A DNA stretch of 64,000 nt from Pseudonocardia sediminis (GTDB taxonomy: Bacteria; Actinomycetota; Actinomycetes; Mycobacteriales; Pseudonocardiaceae): the NCBI RefSeq assembly GCF_004217185.1, contig NZ_SHKL01000001.1, positions 5,516,001 to 5,580,000 on the forward strand, written 5' to 3'. Below, in pieces: positions 54,601 to 62,722 of the stretch. The number at the start of each line of letters is the position of its first letter. Position 1 is the first letter of the stretch. Below the pieces are notes generated by a model, which searched no databases, had not been told where the DNA came from, and worked only from the letters and a program-made list of their open reading frames with translations. Made by a program: the position numbers and the translations under genes.

Positions 54601-55560
54601 GCCCGGCCCGGTGCCCTCGCCGTCGGCGACGACGAGCAGGTGCCGCTGCCCGGCGACGGCCTCGCCGACCCACCACCGCCGCACCTCGTCGGGGTCGCCG
54701 GTGAGCATCCGCAGCGGCCCGACCGCGTCGGTCAGGCGCGGGTGCGCGGCGTGCGGGAGCCACTTCGCCCACTCCCAGTGCACCGTCGCCTCCCCCGACG
54801 CGACGACGGCGAGCTGCGCGTCGGCGGGGCTGTGCCACAGCACGTACTGGGCCACCATCGACCGGGCCAGCGCGCGCGCCGGACCCAGGTCACCATCGGA
54901 GTCGGACGCCGGCTCCAGCCAGACCGTCGAGCTGGCCCGGGTGTCCACTGCGACCGGCAGGTCGGCGACCAGCGAGTGCCGGCGCAGGAACTGCCGCAGC
55001 GCGAGCGCGGAGATCGGCTCCAGGCTCTCCACCGGCCCGGTCTGCGGCGCGGTCAGCCGGGTGGCCAGGCGCTGCGGCCCGACGCCGACGCGCAGCTGCC
55101 CGAAGTCGGTGTCGGACGCGCGGCGTTCCCAGAGCCGTCCCGCGGCCAGCACCGCGGGCCACGCCGCCGGGTCGGGGTGCACCGTCTCCAGCGCCTCGCG
55201 CTGCTCGCGGGAGATCTCCCCGACGCGCTGCGCGAGCACGTCGAGGTAGCGCAGGTAGTCGCGGCGGTCCTCGTCCATCGTCGCGGTGCGCGCACCGGCA
55301 CCGCGCCCGCCTCCCCCGCTCGCGAGCATCCCGAGCGCGGAGATCGCGAACATGCCGCCGAACATCCACGACGTCGGTTCCTCCGGGCGCATCAGCACGA
55401 AGCCGACGGAGCCGAACACCATCACCAGCGGCAGCAGACGGCCGATCAGTCCACTGGGGACGACGCGTTCCGGTTCCGGCGGCGGCTCCATCACCAGCTC
55501 CCCGCCGGGCGCGCGCGGGACGGTGCGACGGGGCCTGCGCACCCCGACCGTGCTGCTCAT
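51661..55560 (-). CDS. eccC4: ESX-4 motor ATPase EccC (single chain)
   Basis: EccC is the FtsK/SpoIIIE-type ATPase that selects and drives substrates through the type VII channel. The 1299-residue chain has two membrane helices near residues 40-80 (LIGRLLPLVMVFGSVGFVLM). Three ATPase domains follow, with Walker A GATGSGKS (about 468), GGPRAGKS (about 820) and DAESGKT (about 1094). Walker B-like motifs are LLIVVDEFSEL, LLLVVDGYLTL and VWLLVDDYDLV. The third P-loop begins A-D-A-E rather than the usual Gly. It is not split into two genes. It is divergent from eccD, with palindromes between. Confidence 0.95.
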   Translation of the reverse strand: MSSTVGVRRPRRTVPRAPGGELVMEPPPEPERVVPSGLIGRLLPLVMVFGSVGFVLMRPEEPTSWMFGGMFAISALGMLASGGGGRGAGARTATMDEDRRDYLRYLDVLAQRVGEISREQREALETVHPDPAAWPAVLAAGRLWERRASDTDFGQLRVGVGPQRLATRLTAPQTGPVESLEPISALALRQFLRRHSLVADLPVAVDTRASSTVWLEPASDSDGDLGPARALARSMVAQYVLWHSPADAQLAVVASGEATVHWEWAKWLPHAAHPRLTDAVGPLRMLTGDPDEVRRWWVGEAVAGQRHLLVVADGEGTGPGPWAGVPGVTVLRVGAAQGRRAAPSVVRLAVGADVLSRAGGAGARLGRPDAFTVAEARALARRLARYRPTEALDGADDDAPTGPSGLPDLIGLDGLSADRVAALRARRRHSDADRLRVPLGTDASGRPVLLDLKESAQGGAGPHGLCIGATGSGKSELLRTLVLGLVATHSADELNLVLVDFKGGATFLGFADLPHVSAVITNLADELTLVDRMGDAIAGEITRRQELLRAAGNFVGAADYEAARRGGADLAPLPALLIVVDEFSELLAQRPEMIDLMVTIGRLGRSLGLHLLLASQRLDEGRLRGLESHLSYRIALRTFSAAESRAVLGVPDAHQLPPTPGAAFLSAGTDELLRLRAAYVSGPPPAATPVAAAGRVVRRRARPFSARPVPDLPAPRTAPGPVTPEVPAPATPSVLELVVAAVSGPGPRAHRVWLPPLDVPPVLTEVLGAVTPVPGRGLGASGPVGRLSAPIGLVDRPYLQRRDPLVLDLSGAAGHLAVVGGPRAGKSTALRTVVLALALTHTPHELGMHVLDFGGGALGPLAALPHVGTVADRQQPDLVRRTLAEFAAVLDRRERVFRDAGVGSVEEFRARRVAGEFADEPATDLLLVVDGYLTLRTEFADTEDRLTALAGHGLSYGVHLAVAAGRWTEIRSGVKDLLGSRIELRLGEPSDSEIDRRRAAAVPSRPGHGLAPDAEPAVIAAPALDDGDPAAALRTVAAAWDGPGVPAVRLLPERITVEELPPGPGHGIPIGVDEDRLATVELDPDEPHLLCFADAESGKTTLLRTLARGICERFTPDQARIVVVDHRRGLLGAVPDSHLIGYASTAAATAEAATEIAGSLGRRMPGPDVTPRRLRERSWWSGPDVWLLVDDYDLVAPTGSGSPHPLLALTEYLPQAKDVGLHVVLTRRSGGAGRSLFDPVLGRLRELGAPGLVGSGSPDEGALVESVKPSPLPPGRSVLVDRRRGARRVQLAWLEPDLS

Positions 55561-55730
55561 GGTGCTCCTGACGTCGGAGAAGCGTTCTCCCGCACCGCGT
55601 CACGAGTTCCGCCGAACGCCCTCGGGAGGTGGGCCGATGTGCCGATACTGGCAGCCGCCCCGGGCTCCCCGGGGCCGTTTCGCGAAACCCCCGACGCCCC
55701 TCTCCGACGCCTCCTCAGGAGCCGAGTGCC
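55561..55730. promoter_or_regulatory. Divergent eccC/eccD control region with two palindromes
   Basis: This 170-bp region holds two palindromes that could be operators. One is GGAGAAGCGTTCTCC at 55576-55590 and the other is GTTTCGCGAAAC at 55677-55688, a perfect 12-bp palindrome. An AGGAG ribosome binding site precedes GTG 55731. Promoters cannot be assigned. Confidence 0.5.
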
Positions 55731-57194
55731 GTGCCCGAACAGCAGCTCACCCACGCCCCGTCGCCCGCCGTGCCGCCTGCTGCGTCGCCCGCGCCGGCCG
55801 GCCTCTGGGCCCGGGTCGGCGTGATCACCCCGCGGGGACGGGTGGACCTCGCGCTGCCGGCCGACGTACCGGTCGCCGAGCTCGTCCCGATGGTGCTGGA
55901 GCTGATCGCCGAGCCCGGCCGGGGCACGGGGGTCCCGGAGCCGTGGCGGTTCAGCGGACCGGCCGGCGGGCCGCTGCCGACCGAGGCGACGCTGGCCGGG
56001 CTCGGTGTGCTCGACGGCGAGCTGCTGCACCTGGGACCGCGCCGCGCACCGCTGCCGCTGCCGGTGTTCGACGACCCCGCCGACGCCCTCGCGGCGTCGG
56101 TGCGCGAGTCCGCCGGCGGCGACCCGGCGGCGCGCTGGGCCGCGCCCCTGGCCGCGCTGGCGGTGGTGACCGCGGCGTCGGCGGTCCTGGCCACGGTCCG
56201 CGGCGTCCCCGGTATCGGGGTGACGGCGATGGTTGCGGCGGTGGGGATCGCCGTCCTCGGTGCGGGTGCGGCACTGCTGCAGTGCGCGCGGACGTCGTCC
56301 GCGGCCGACCCCGACGGCGACCCCGATGGCGACCCCGATGGCGATGAGGTCCGGTTCGACGCGCAGGCCGCCGCGCTGGCCGCCGTCCCGCCCGCCGCCG
56401 CGGCCGGTCTGCTGGCGCTGCCCGCGCCGTGGGGTGCCGGGCACGTTCTGATCGCCGCCGCGGCGGCGGGCCTGGCCGCGGTGTGCGGGCAGGCGATCCT
56501 GCGGGTGGTCAGTGCACCGCTGCTGGGGGTCGCGGTCGCCGCGCCGGTGATCGCGGCCGCGGCGGTCGCCCGGCTCGTGCTCGACGCTCCCGTCCCGGCG
56601 GTCGCGGCCGGGCTGACCGCCGTCGCCCTCGCGGTCGGACCGCTGCTGCCGCGGATCGCGCTGCGCCTGGGCGGCGTCCCGGACCCGGCCGTGCCCACCG
56701 ACCTCGACGAGATCTCCCGCGCCGACACCCCCGCGCTGACCGGCCCGGAGATGGCGGAGCGGGCGGCGCTGGCCCGCGGGCTGTTCGCCGGACTCTCCGC
56801 ACCGGCCGCGCTGCTGGCGGCCGGGGGCGCCGTCGTCGCCGCGGCCGGCGGAGGGTGGACGGGGCCGGTGCTCGTCGCGGTGACGGTCGCGGTGCTGCTG
56901 CTGCGCGCCCGGGCGTTCGCCGAGGCCGCTCCCGCGCGGGTGCTCGGCACGGCCGCGGTCCTGGCGACGGTCGGGGCGGCCGTCCCGGTCGCGCTGGCCC
57001 AGGGCGCGATCGGACGCATGCTGGTCGCCGCCGGACTCGGCGTCGTCGTACTGGTCGCGGCGCGCACCGCCACCACGACGATGTCGCCGGTCGGACGGCG
57101 GACGCTGGACATCCTGGAGCTGGTCCTGACCGCGGCCGCGATCCCCGCGGCACTGGCCGCGATGGGCCTGTTCGCCCTGGTGCGCGGCGCATGA
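55731..57194 (+). CDS. eccD4: ESX-4 channel subunit EccD
   Basis: EccD forms the membrane channel of type VII secretion. The 487-residue protein has a ubiquitin-like N-terminal domain (about 20-110; LWARVGVITPRGRVDLALP). About eleven hydrophobic helices follow from residue 140 on. A cytoplasmic loop near residues 195-210 carries a repeated DGDP unit coded by near-identical codons. The TM segments include WAAPLAALAVVTAASAVLA. GTG 55731 is preferred with AGGAG 10 nt upstream. It overlaps mycP by 4 bp. Confidence 0.9.
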   Translation: MPEQQLTHAPSPAVPPAASPAPAGLWARVGVITPRGRVDLALPADVPVAELVPMVLELIAEPGRGTGVPEPWRFSGPAGGPLPTEATLAGLGVLDGELLHLGPRRAPLPLPVFDDPADALAASVRESAGGDPAARWAAPLAALAVVTAASAVLATVRGVPGIGVTAMVAAVGIAVLGAGAALLQCARTSSAADPDGDPDGDPDGDEVRFDAQAAALAAVPPAAAAGLLALPAPWGAGHVLIAAAAAGLAAVCGQAILRVVSAPLLGVAVAAPVIAAAAVARLVLDAPVPAVAAGLTAVALAVGPLLPRIALRLGGVPDPAVPTDLDEISRADTPALTGPEMAERAALARGLFAGLSAPAALLAAGGAVVAAAGGGWTGPVLVAVTVAVLLLRARAFAEAAPARVLGTAAVLATVGAAVPVALAQGAIGRMLVAAGLGVVVLVAARTATTTMSPVGRRTLDILELVLTAAAIPAALAAMGLFALVRGA

Positions 57195-58825
57195 GCGGCC
57201 GCCGCGCCGGGCGGTTCACGCTCACCGCGGCCGGTGTCGCGCTGGCACTCGCCCCCGCGCTCACCGTCGGACCCGCCGTCACCCCTGCGCTCGCCGTCAC
57301 CCCTGCGCCCGCCGTCGCCCCTGCGCCGGCCGCCACCCCTGCGTCGGCCGTCGCCCCCGCGCAGGCCGTCGGCTCGGCGGGCGTCCCCACGACGGCCGTC
57401 GACCCCGGGGTCGCTTCGGCCGCGGTCGTCCGCCCGGCGTCCTCCTCGACCTCGCCTACGGCGCTCGCACCCGCGACAACCGCGTCACCGTCCGCGTCTC
57501 GGCCCCTGCGGCCGACCGCCGCCGACCCCGGCCCGGACGCCCCCGGACCGGCGGCCGGACTGACCCAGCGTGTCGAGTGCACCGCGTCCTCCGGCACGTC
57601 ACCGGCGTCGGCCGTGCGCGGTTCCGACCCCCTGGCCGCGGTGCACCGTCTCGCCGACGGCGACGGGCAGCGCGTCGCCGTGATCGACACCGGGGTGTCG
57701 CCGCACCCCCGTCTGGACGGACGTCTGATCGGCGGCGGCGACTACCTCGCCGGCGGCGACGGTCTCGACGACTGCGACGGCCACGGCACCGAGGTCGCCG
57801 GCCTGATCGCCGCGGTACCGGATCCCGTCACCCGCACCGGCTCCGGCGTCGCGCCGCGCGCGCAGGTCCTCTCGCTGCGCCAGTCCAGCTCCCGGTTCAC
57901 CGTGACCGGCCCGGACGGCCGCGACCGCCCGGCCGGGGAGATCGGCACCCTCGCCGACGCGATCACCCGCGCGGTGGCGCTGCGCGCGACCGTCGTCAAC
58001 ATCTCCGAGGTGGTCTGCGTGCCGCAGGCGCAGGCCGACTCCGCCGGGGCACCGCTGCGGGCCGCGGTCCGCGCCGCGAGCGAGGCCGGGGTGGTGGTCG
58101 TCGCGGCGGCCGGGAACGTCGACCCGTCCGGCACCTGCACCGGCGCCGCCGGCCTGCGCCCGATGCCCGCGCTGTTCGACGACGTCATCGCCGTCGCCGC
58201 CGTGGACGGCGACGACCGGGTCGCCCCGTTCAGCGTGCCCGGGCCCTGGGTCGACGTCGCCGCGCCCGGCGTCGCCGTCGCCTCGCTGAGCGTGGGTGGC
58301 GGGGCGACCGGGCCCGTCCTGAACGGGACGTCCTACGCCGCTCCGGTCGTCGCCGGGGTGGCGGCGCTGCTGCGCCAGCGTTTCCCGAGCCTGACCCCGG
58401 ACCAGGTCGCCGACCGGATCCGGGCCACCGCCCGCCATCCCGCGGCCGGACGCGACCCCCGCGTCGGCTACGGCGTGCTCGACCCGCTGGCCGCCCTGAC
58501 CGCCGAGCCGCTGCTGCTGAGCCCGTCGCAGGACCCGGCCGGCGGCTCGGTCACCGGGCCGCGCACCGGCACCGGACCCGACGTCGCCTCCCGCGCCGGG
58601 ACCGGCACCCTCCTGCCCGGGCTCGGGCAGCGCCGCCCGGACCACACGGTCGCCCTGAGCACCGGGATCGCCGCGGCCCTCGTCCTGCTCGGAGCGGTGT
58701 CGGCGCTGCTCCGGCGCCTCCGCCGCGAGACCGGGCGCGCCCGCACAGACCGACGCCCCGGCCCGGCTGACCACCCGGACCACCGGCGGCCCGAGCACAC
58801 ACCGGAACCGCTCGCCCGCCGCTGA
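57191..58825 (+). CDS. mycP4: ESX-4 mycosin protease MycP
   Basis: This membrane-anchored subtilase stabilises the ESX complex. It has 544 residues with the full catalytic triad Asp166 (VIDTGVSP), His198 (DGHGTEVAG) and Ser381 (NGTSYAAP), plus oxyanion Asn309. A signal peptide is followed by an unusual Ala/Pro/Val-rich linker with repeats like VTPALAVTPAPAVAPAP (residues 28-60). A Ser/Thr stretch precedes the protease domain, which is longer than usual. The C-terminal membrane helix (about 487-505) and basic cytoplasmic tail fit mycosins. ATG overlaps eccD. Confidence 0.93.
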   Translation: MSGRRAGRFTLTAAGVALALAPALTVGPAVTPALAVTPAPAVAPAPAATPASAVAPAQAVGSAGVPTTAVDPGVASAAVVRPASSSTSPTALAPATTASPSASRPLRPTAADPGPDAPGPAAGLTQRVECTASSGTSPASAVRGSDPLAAVHRLADGDGQRVAVIDTGVSPHPRLDGRLIGGGDYLAGGDGLDDCDGHGTEVAGLIAAVPDPVTRTGSGVAPRAQVLSLRQSSSRFTVTGPDGRDRPAGEIGTLADAITRAVALRATVVNISEVVCVPQAQADSAGAPLRAAVRAASEAGVVVVAAAGNVDPSGTCTGAAGLRPMPALFDDVIAVAAVDGDDRVAPFSVPGPWVDVAAPGVAVASLSVGGGATGPVLNGTSYAAPVVAGVAALLRQRFPSLTPDQVADRIRATARHPAAGRDPRVGYGVLDPLAALTAEPLLLSPSQDPAGGSVTGPRTGTGPDVASRAGTGTLLPGLGQRRPDHTVALSTGIAAALVLLGAVSALLRRLRRETGRARTDRRPGPADHPDHRRPEHTPEPLARR

Positions 58826-58830
58826 CACCC

Positions 58831-58872
58831 CGTGCGCGGAAACCGTCGCTCCAGCAGCGATATCCACGCACG
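58831..58872. repeat. 42-bp near-palindromic repeat, copy 2 (inverted relative to copy 1)
   Basis: The element from CGTGCGCGGAAACCGTCGC to GATATCCACGCACG lies between the convergent stops of mycP and eccB. Its reverse complement matches 36516-36557 at 36 of 42 positions by my alignment. It may act as a terminator hairpin. Confidence 0.7.
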
Positions 58873-58936
58873 ACCGCGTGTGGCCGGTGCGATGATCGGA
58901 CGGCGCCGGGCCGTGCGCGGGCCACGGGGCCGACGG

Positions 58937-60439
58937 TCAGCCGGGCGGAAGGACGTCCGCGATCTCCCGGACCGCGCCCAGGTCCAGGGCCGGGGCGCGG
59001 GGCAGCAGGCGCAGGGCCTCCTCCGGCGCACGGCCGGTCGTGGTCGTCCCGAGCGCGGCGGCCGTCCGGTCGTCGGCGACACCGACGAACACCCCGGCGC
59101 TCGAGAGCAGCCACCGCGTGCCGCCGCCGGTGCTGCCGCGCGACTCCACCGGCCCGGGACCGGTCGCCGCCAGCACGACGGCGTCGAGCCGCGGCCCGGC
59201 CCCGTCCGCCCCGGCCAAGTCGATCGTGACCGCCCCGGCCGCCACCGGCAGCCGGTCGGTCGCGACGACGCCGCTGCGCCCGTCGCGCCACGTCCAGCAC
59301 AGCGTCGGGATCGACGACGGGTCGGCGCGGGCGATCCGCGCCGCCGGCCAGCCGTCGGTGTCCAGCGTGCCGGACAGCGTGCTCTGCGCGACCTGGCCCT
59401 GCGCCAGCGTCGCCGGTTCGCCCTGCCCGCTGCGGGCCAGGACGGCGTCGGCGAGGGTGACCGGGACCGGAGCCAGACCGCCCGCGCGACCCGTCGCGGC
59501 GTCCGGTCCGAGCACCACGTAGTAGGAGGGTTCGGCGCCCAGCGGGTTGCTCGTCACGACGTCCCCGGCCCGGCCGAGACCGGCGACGGTGACGCCCGCG
59601 TCGATCTCGGGTGTCCGCAGTGGAGCACCCTCCGGCAGCGCCGAGAGCAGCCCGTCGCTGACCTCGCGGGTGGGCACGCCGAGCACGCCGAGTGCCGCCA
59701 TCGCGGCCCGGTCGGACGTGTCGACCCGGTGCCGGACGCCGTCGAGGACCACGTAGGACGACCCGCCGCGGCCGGCCACCAGCAGTCCGGGCGCGGGCCC
59801 CGACGGCGCGCCCAGGGCGCCGGCGAGCACGGTCGTCGTACCCGGCCCGGCCCCCTCGGCGCGGGGGTCGGCCTGCGTGTCGCAGACCGCCCACGCCGGC
59901 GGGACGGGCGGGCCGTCCGGGCGCACCCCGACCGCACCGGCGACCGCGGCCGGAGGGGTGCGCGGCGCGGTGGCGAGCGTGTCGTCGGAGACGGTCGCCG
60001 GCACCGCCGTCCCGCCCTGCTCGCCGAGCGCGGCGAGCACCAGCCGTCCGGCGACGAGGTTCGCCACCGGGACCAGCCGCCTCGGCTCCGGGGTGACCAC
60101 GTAGACGGTGCCGGACCGGTCCCCGACGACCATCTGCTTCTGCTGCCAGTCGGTCGCCGGTGAGAGCTTCGCCAGCAGCCCGGCCACGCCGAGGGCCAGC
60201 AGCCCGAGCAGCACCCCGGCGAACGCGGCGCGCCGCTGCGAGCGGATCTGCTCGTGCAGCGGCACGGGGTCGGCCCGGATCAGCGCGGCCTCCAGACGGC
60301 GCTGACCGAAGCGGTAGGCGTCGACCTGGTCGCGGGTCGCCGGCGCGCGCAAGGTCCGGGTACCGCTCTCCGCAGGCGGTGCGGCCGCATCGTGGGCCGG
60401 GGCGGGATCCGCTGCCGGACGGGTGTCGGCGGCGGTCAC
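58937..60439 (-). CDS. eccB4: ESX-4 core component EccB
   Basis: EccB is the periplasm-spanning core subunit of type VII secretion. The 500-residue protein has a cytoplasmic head (APATRDQVDAYRFGQRRLEAAL), one membrane helix (about 70-90; FAGVLLGLLALGVAGLL) and an extracytoplasmic part. That part has the repeats YVVTPEPRRLVPVANL, LADAVL and the Cys pair AVCDTQAD/LCWTW. GTG 60439 is used. A hairpin lies just upstream. The gene faces away from the eccC half and converges on mycP. Confidence 0.92.
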   Translation of the reverse strand: MTAADTRPAADPAPAHDAAAPPAESGTRTLRAPATRDQVDAYRFGQRRLEAALIRADPVPLHEQIRSQRRAAFAGVLLGLLALGVAGLLAKLSPATDWQQKQMVVGDRSGTVYVVTPEPRRLVPVANLVAGRLVLAALGEQGGTAVPATVSDDTLATAPRTPPAAVAGAVGVRPDGPPVPPAWAVCDTQADPRAEGAGPGTTTVLAGALGAPSGPAPGLLVAGRGGSSYVVLDGVRHRVDTSDRAAMAALGVLGVPTREVSDGLLSALPEGAPLRTPEIDAGVTVAGLGRAGDVVTSNPLGAEPSYYVVLGPDAATGRAGGLAPVPVTLADAVLARSGQGEPATLAQGQVAQSTLSGTLDTDGWPAARIARADPSSIPTLCWTWRDGRSGVVATDRLPVAAGAVTIDLAGADGAGPRLDAVVLAATGPGPVESRGSTGGGTRWLLSSAGVFVGVADDRTAAALGTTTTGRAPEEALRLLPRAPALDLGAVREIADVLPPG

Positions 60440-60444
60440 GAGAT

Positions 60445-60463
60445 CCCGTCCCGCGGGGACGGG
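60445..60463 (-). terminator. Hairpin between the deaminase gene and eccB
   Basis: An 8-bp perfect stem, 60445-60452/60456-60463, with a 3-nt loop ends the deaminase transcript or attenuates transcription into eccB, whose start codon is 5 nt further on. Confidence 0.5.
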
Positions 60464-60542
60464 TGCGGTGCAGGCGTGGGCACGGGCCGACGGTAGGCAG
60501 CGCTCCGGACTCCCGGCCCCGATCGCCGGGAACGGGGTACTT

Positions 60543-61022
60543 CTACTCCGGCGCGACCCCGATGTCCTCGTTCCACAGCTCCGGCGACGCCGCGACGAAC
60601 TCCTCCATCAGCGCGACGCACCGCGCGTCGTCGAGCACGGTGACCGCGACGCCGTGCTCGGCCAGCCAGTCGTGCCCGCCGGTGAACGTGCGGCTCTCCC
60701 CGACCAGCACCGCGCCGATGCCGAACTGCCGGACGAGCCCGCTGCAGTACCAGCACGGGGACAGCGTCGTGACCATCGTGGTGGCCCGGTAGTCGCGCTG
60801 GCGCCCGGCGTCGCGGAACGCGGCCGTCTCCCCGTGTACCGACGGGTCGTCGTCCTGCACGCGGCGGTTGTGCCCGCGCCCGAGCACCGTCCCGTCCGGC
60901 CCGAGCAGCGCGGCCCCGATCGGGATCCCGCCGCTCGCCAGACCGATCCGGGCCTGCTCCAGCGCGACGTCCATCCAGGACGGATCCGCCTGCGCGGCAC
61001 GTCCACGCTCTCCGCTCGTCAT
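60543..61022 (-). CDS. Zinc nucleoside/cytosine deaminase, yeast Fcy1-like
   Basis: This 159-residue member of the cytidine-deaminase-like zinc superfamily has zinc and proton-shuttle residues in VHGET (His63, Glu65) and SPCWYC (Cys90, Cys93). The C-terminus, LMEEFVAASPELWNEDIG, and GESRTFTGGHDWLAEHG resemble fungal cytosine deaminase Fcy1 more than bacterial CodA or TadA. Likely reaction: cytosine to uracil, or a related base. CAGGCT 7 nt before the ATG at 61022 suggests a leaderless message. It stands alone next to eccB. Confidence 0.85.
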   Translation of the reverse strand: MTSGERGRAAQADPSWMDVALEQARIGLASGGIPIGAALLGPDGTVLGRGHNRRVQDDDPSVHGETAAFRDAGRQRDYRATTMVTTLSPCWYCSGLVRQFGIGAVLVGESRTFTGGHDWLAEHGVAVTVLDDARCVALMEEFVAASPELWNEDIGVAPE

Positions 61023-61088
61023 CCGGCCGAGCCTGCCACGACCGGCGTCGTCGCAGCGCACGCACACGGCGATGCCGAAATCAAGGCG

Positions 61089-61118
61089 TTGCCTCTCGAT
61101 CTCTACTGCCCATAATGT
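61089..61118 (+). promoter_or_regulatory. Promoter of the peptide ABC transporter operon
   Basis: A TTGCCT -35 (61089-61094) and a TAATGT -10 (61113-61118) or overlapping CATAAT (61111-61116) are spaced by 18 or 16 bp. This is among the most AT-rich stretches in the window, and the start codon is only 8 nt past TAATGT. Confidence 0.6.
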
Positions 61119-61126
61119 GCCGTTGC

Positions 61127-62722
61127 GTGAGCCGTGTCCGCATCGCCGCCGTCTCGGTCCTCGCCGTGCTCGCCGTGGGCGCCACGGCCTGCACCGCCCC
61201 GACCTCCGGCCCCGCCGCCACCCCGTCATCGATGGTGCTGGCCGACGGGTACGAGCCCGACGACCTCAACCCGCTGCTCGGGTTCGGGCAGGAGGGCGCG
61301 TCGAAGATCTACGACGGGCTCTACGGCCACGACGCCGACCGGGTGCTGCAGCCGCGCCTGGCCGCGGCACCGGCCACCGCGGCGCCCGACGGTCGATCGT
61401 GGACGGTCCCGCTGCGCACCGGCGTCTCGTTCCACGACGGCACCGCCTTCGACGCCGCGGACGTCGTGGCGACCTACCGCGCGATCCTCGACCCGTCCCG
61501 AGCGTCGACGATCCGCTCGTCGCTGCCGATGCTCACCGGCGTCGAGGCGACCGGCCCGGCGACGGTCCGGTTCGACCTGAGCTACCCGTTCCTGGAGTTC
61601 CCGGGACGCCTGACGCTCGGGGTCCTGCCCTCGGAGGCGCTCGCCGCCCCCGGGCCGCTGGCGAACTCCCCGGTCGGCACCGCGCCGGTCGGCACCGGGC
61701 CCTACCGCCTGGGCGAGTGGCGCAAGGGCTCGTCGATGACGCTGGAGGCGAACAGCGCCTACTGGGGCGGCGCACCGGCGGTGCAGCGGATCACGATCGT
61801 CTTCGCCACCGACGACAACACCCGCGCCCAGCGCGTCGCCGCCGGTGAGTTCGACGGCACCGTGCTGCCGCCGGCGCTGGCCCGCTCGGTCGCCGACGGC
61901 GGCGCCGCGCAGGGCCTGGTGCTGCGCGAGCACGCCAGCGCCGACTACCGCACCGTCACGATGCCGTTCGCGAACCCGGTGACGGCCGACCCGGCGATCC
62001 GCGCCGCCCTCAACCGCGCGGTCAACCGCCAGGGCATGATCGACGGGCTGCTCGCCGGTCAGGGCGAACCGGCCTCGACGCCGATCCCGTCGGTGCTGCC
62101 CGAGCTGGTCGAGCCGACCGCGGTGTTCGGCTACGACCCGGACGGGGCCGGGCGGATCCTGGACGCCGCGGGCTGGGTCCGCGGCCCGGACGGGACGCGA
62201 TCGCGGGGCGGCACCCCGGCCCGGTTCACGCTGATGTACTCGGCCACCGACACCGTCCGCCGCGACCTGGCCCAGGCCTTCGCCTCGGACGCCCGCGCGG
62301 TCGGGGTGACCGTCGCGCTGGAGGGCCTCGGCCAGGAGGCGATCAAGGCCCGGCTGGGCCGCGACGCGATGGTGCTCGGCGGCGGCGACCCGTTCGACCC
62401 CGCGTTCAAGAGCTGGCAGCTGCTGGCATCGGCCAACGCCGCCGACGGCTACAACAACCCCGGCTCCTACCGCAACGCGGCCGTCGACGCCGCGCTCGAC
62501 GCCGCGCTGCGCGCCCCGGACGAAGCGGCCCGCGCCGCGCAGGTCCGGCGGTTCCAGCAGGCCTACGTCGCCGACCCGGGCATGGTGTTCCTGGCCTTCC
62601 TCGGGCACAGCTACGTCAGCCGCGACCGCTGGGACGGCTACCGGCCCGTGGTGGAGCCGCACACGCACGGCACCACCTGGGGCCCGTGGTGGAACGTCGA
62701 GGACTGGACGCCGCGCACGTGA
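61127..62722 (+). CDS. Peptide/nickel-type ABC transporter substrate-binding lipoprotein
   Basis: This family 5 extracellular solute-binding protein has 531 residues. The lipobox ATAC sits at the end of the hydrophobic signal (SVLAVLAVGATAC). Family motifs are the LRTGVSFHDGTAFDAADVVAT segment (abbreviated here) near residue 95, PVGTGPYRL and ANSAYWGGAP. It captures oligopeptides, or nickel or other ligands, for import. GTG 61127 is the likely start; an ATG four codons earlier would overlap the -10. It overlaps the permease gene by 4 bp. Confidence 0.92.
   Translation: MSRVRIAAVSVLAVLAVGATACTAPTSGPAATPSSMVLADGYEPDDLNPLLGFGQEGASKIYDGLYGHDADRVLQPRLAAAPATAAPDGRSWTVPLRTGVSFHDGTAFDAADVVATYRAILDPSRASTIRSSLPMLTGVEATGPATVRFDLSYPFLEFPGRLTLGVLPSEALAAPGPLANSPVGTAPVGTGPYRLGEWRKGSSMTLEANSAYWGGAPAVQRITIVFATDDNTRAQRVAAGEFDGTVLPPALARSVADGGAAQGLVLREHASADYRTVTMPFANPVTADPAIRAALNRAVNRQGMIDGLLAGQGEPASTPIPSVLPELVEPTAVFGYDPDGAGRILDAAGWVRGPDGTRSRGGTPARFTLMYSATDTVRRDLAQAFASDARAVGVTVALEGLGQEAIKARLGRDAMVLGGGDPFDPAFKSWQLLASANAADGYNNPGSYRNAAVDAALDAALRAPDEAARAAQVRRFQQAYVADPGMVFLAFLGHSYVSRDRWDGYRPVVEPHTHGTTWGPWWNVEDWTPRT

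Noticed and set aside
55677-55688. LexA (SOS) box at GTTTCGCGAAAC
   Set aside because: The actinobacterial SOS box is GAAC-N4-GTTC, and the order of arms here does not match.
49384-60439. ESX-1/3/5-type secretion system
   Set aside because: There is no eccA, eccE, espG, PE or PPE gene. Gene content and order are those of ESX-4.
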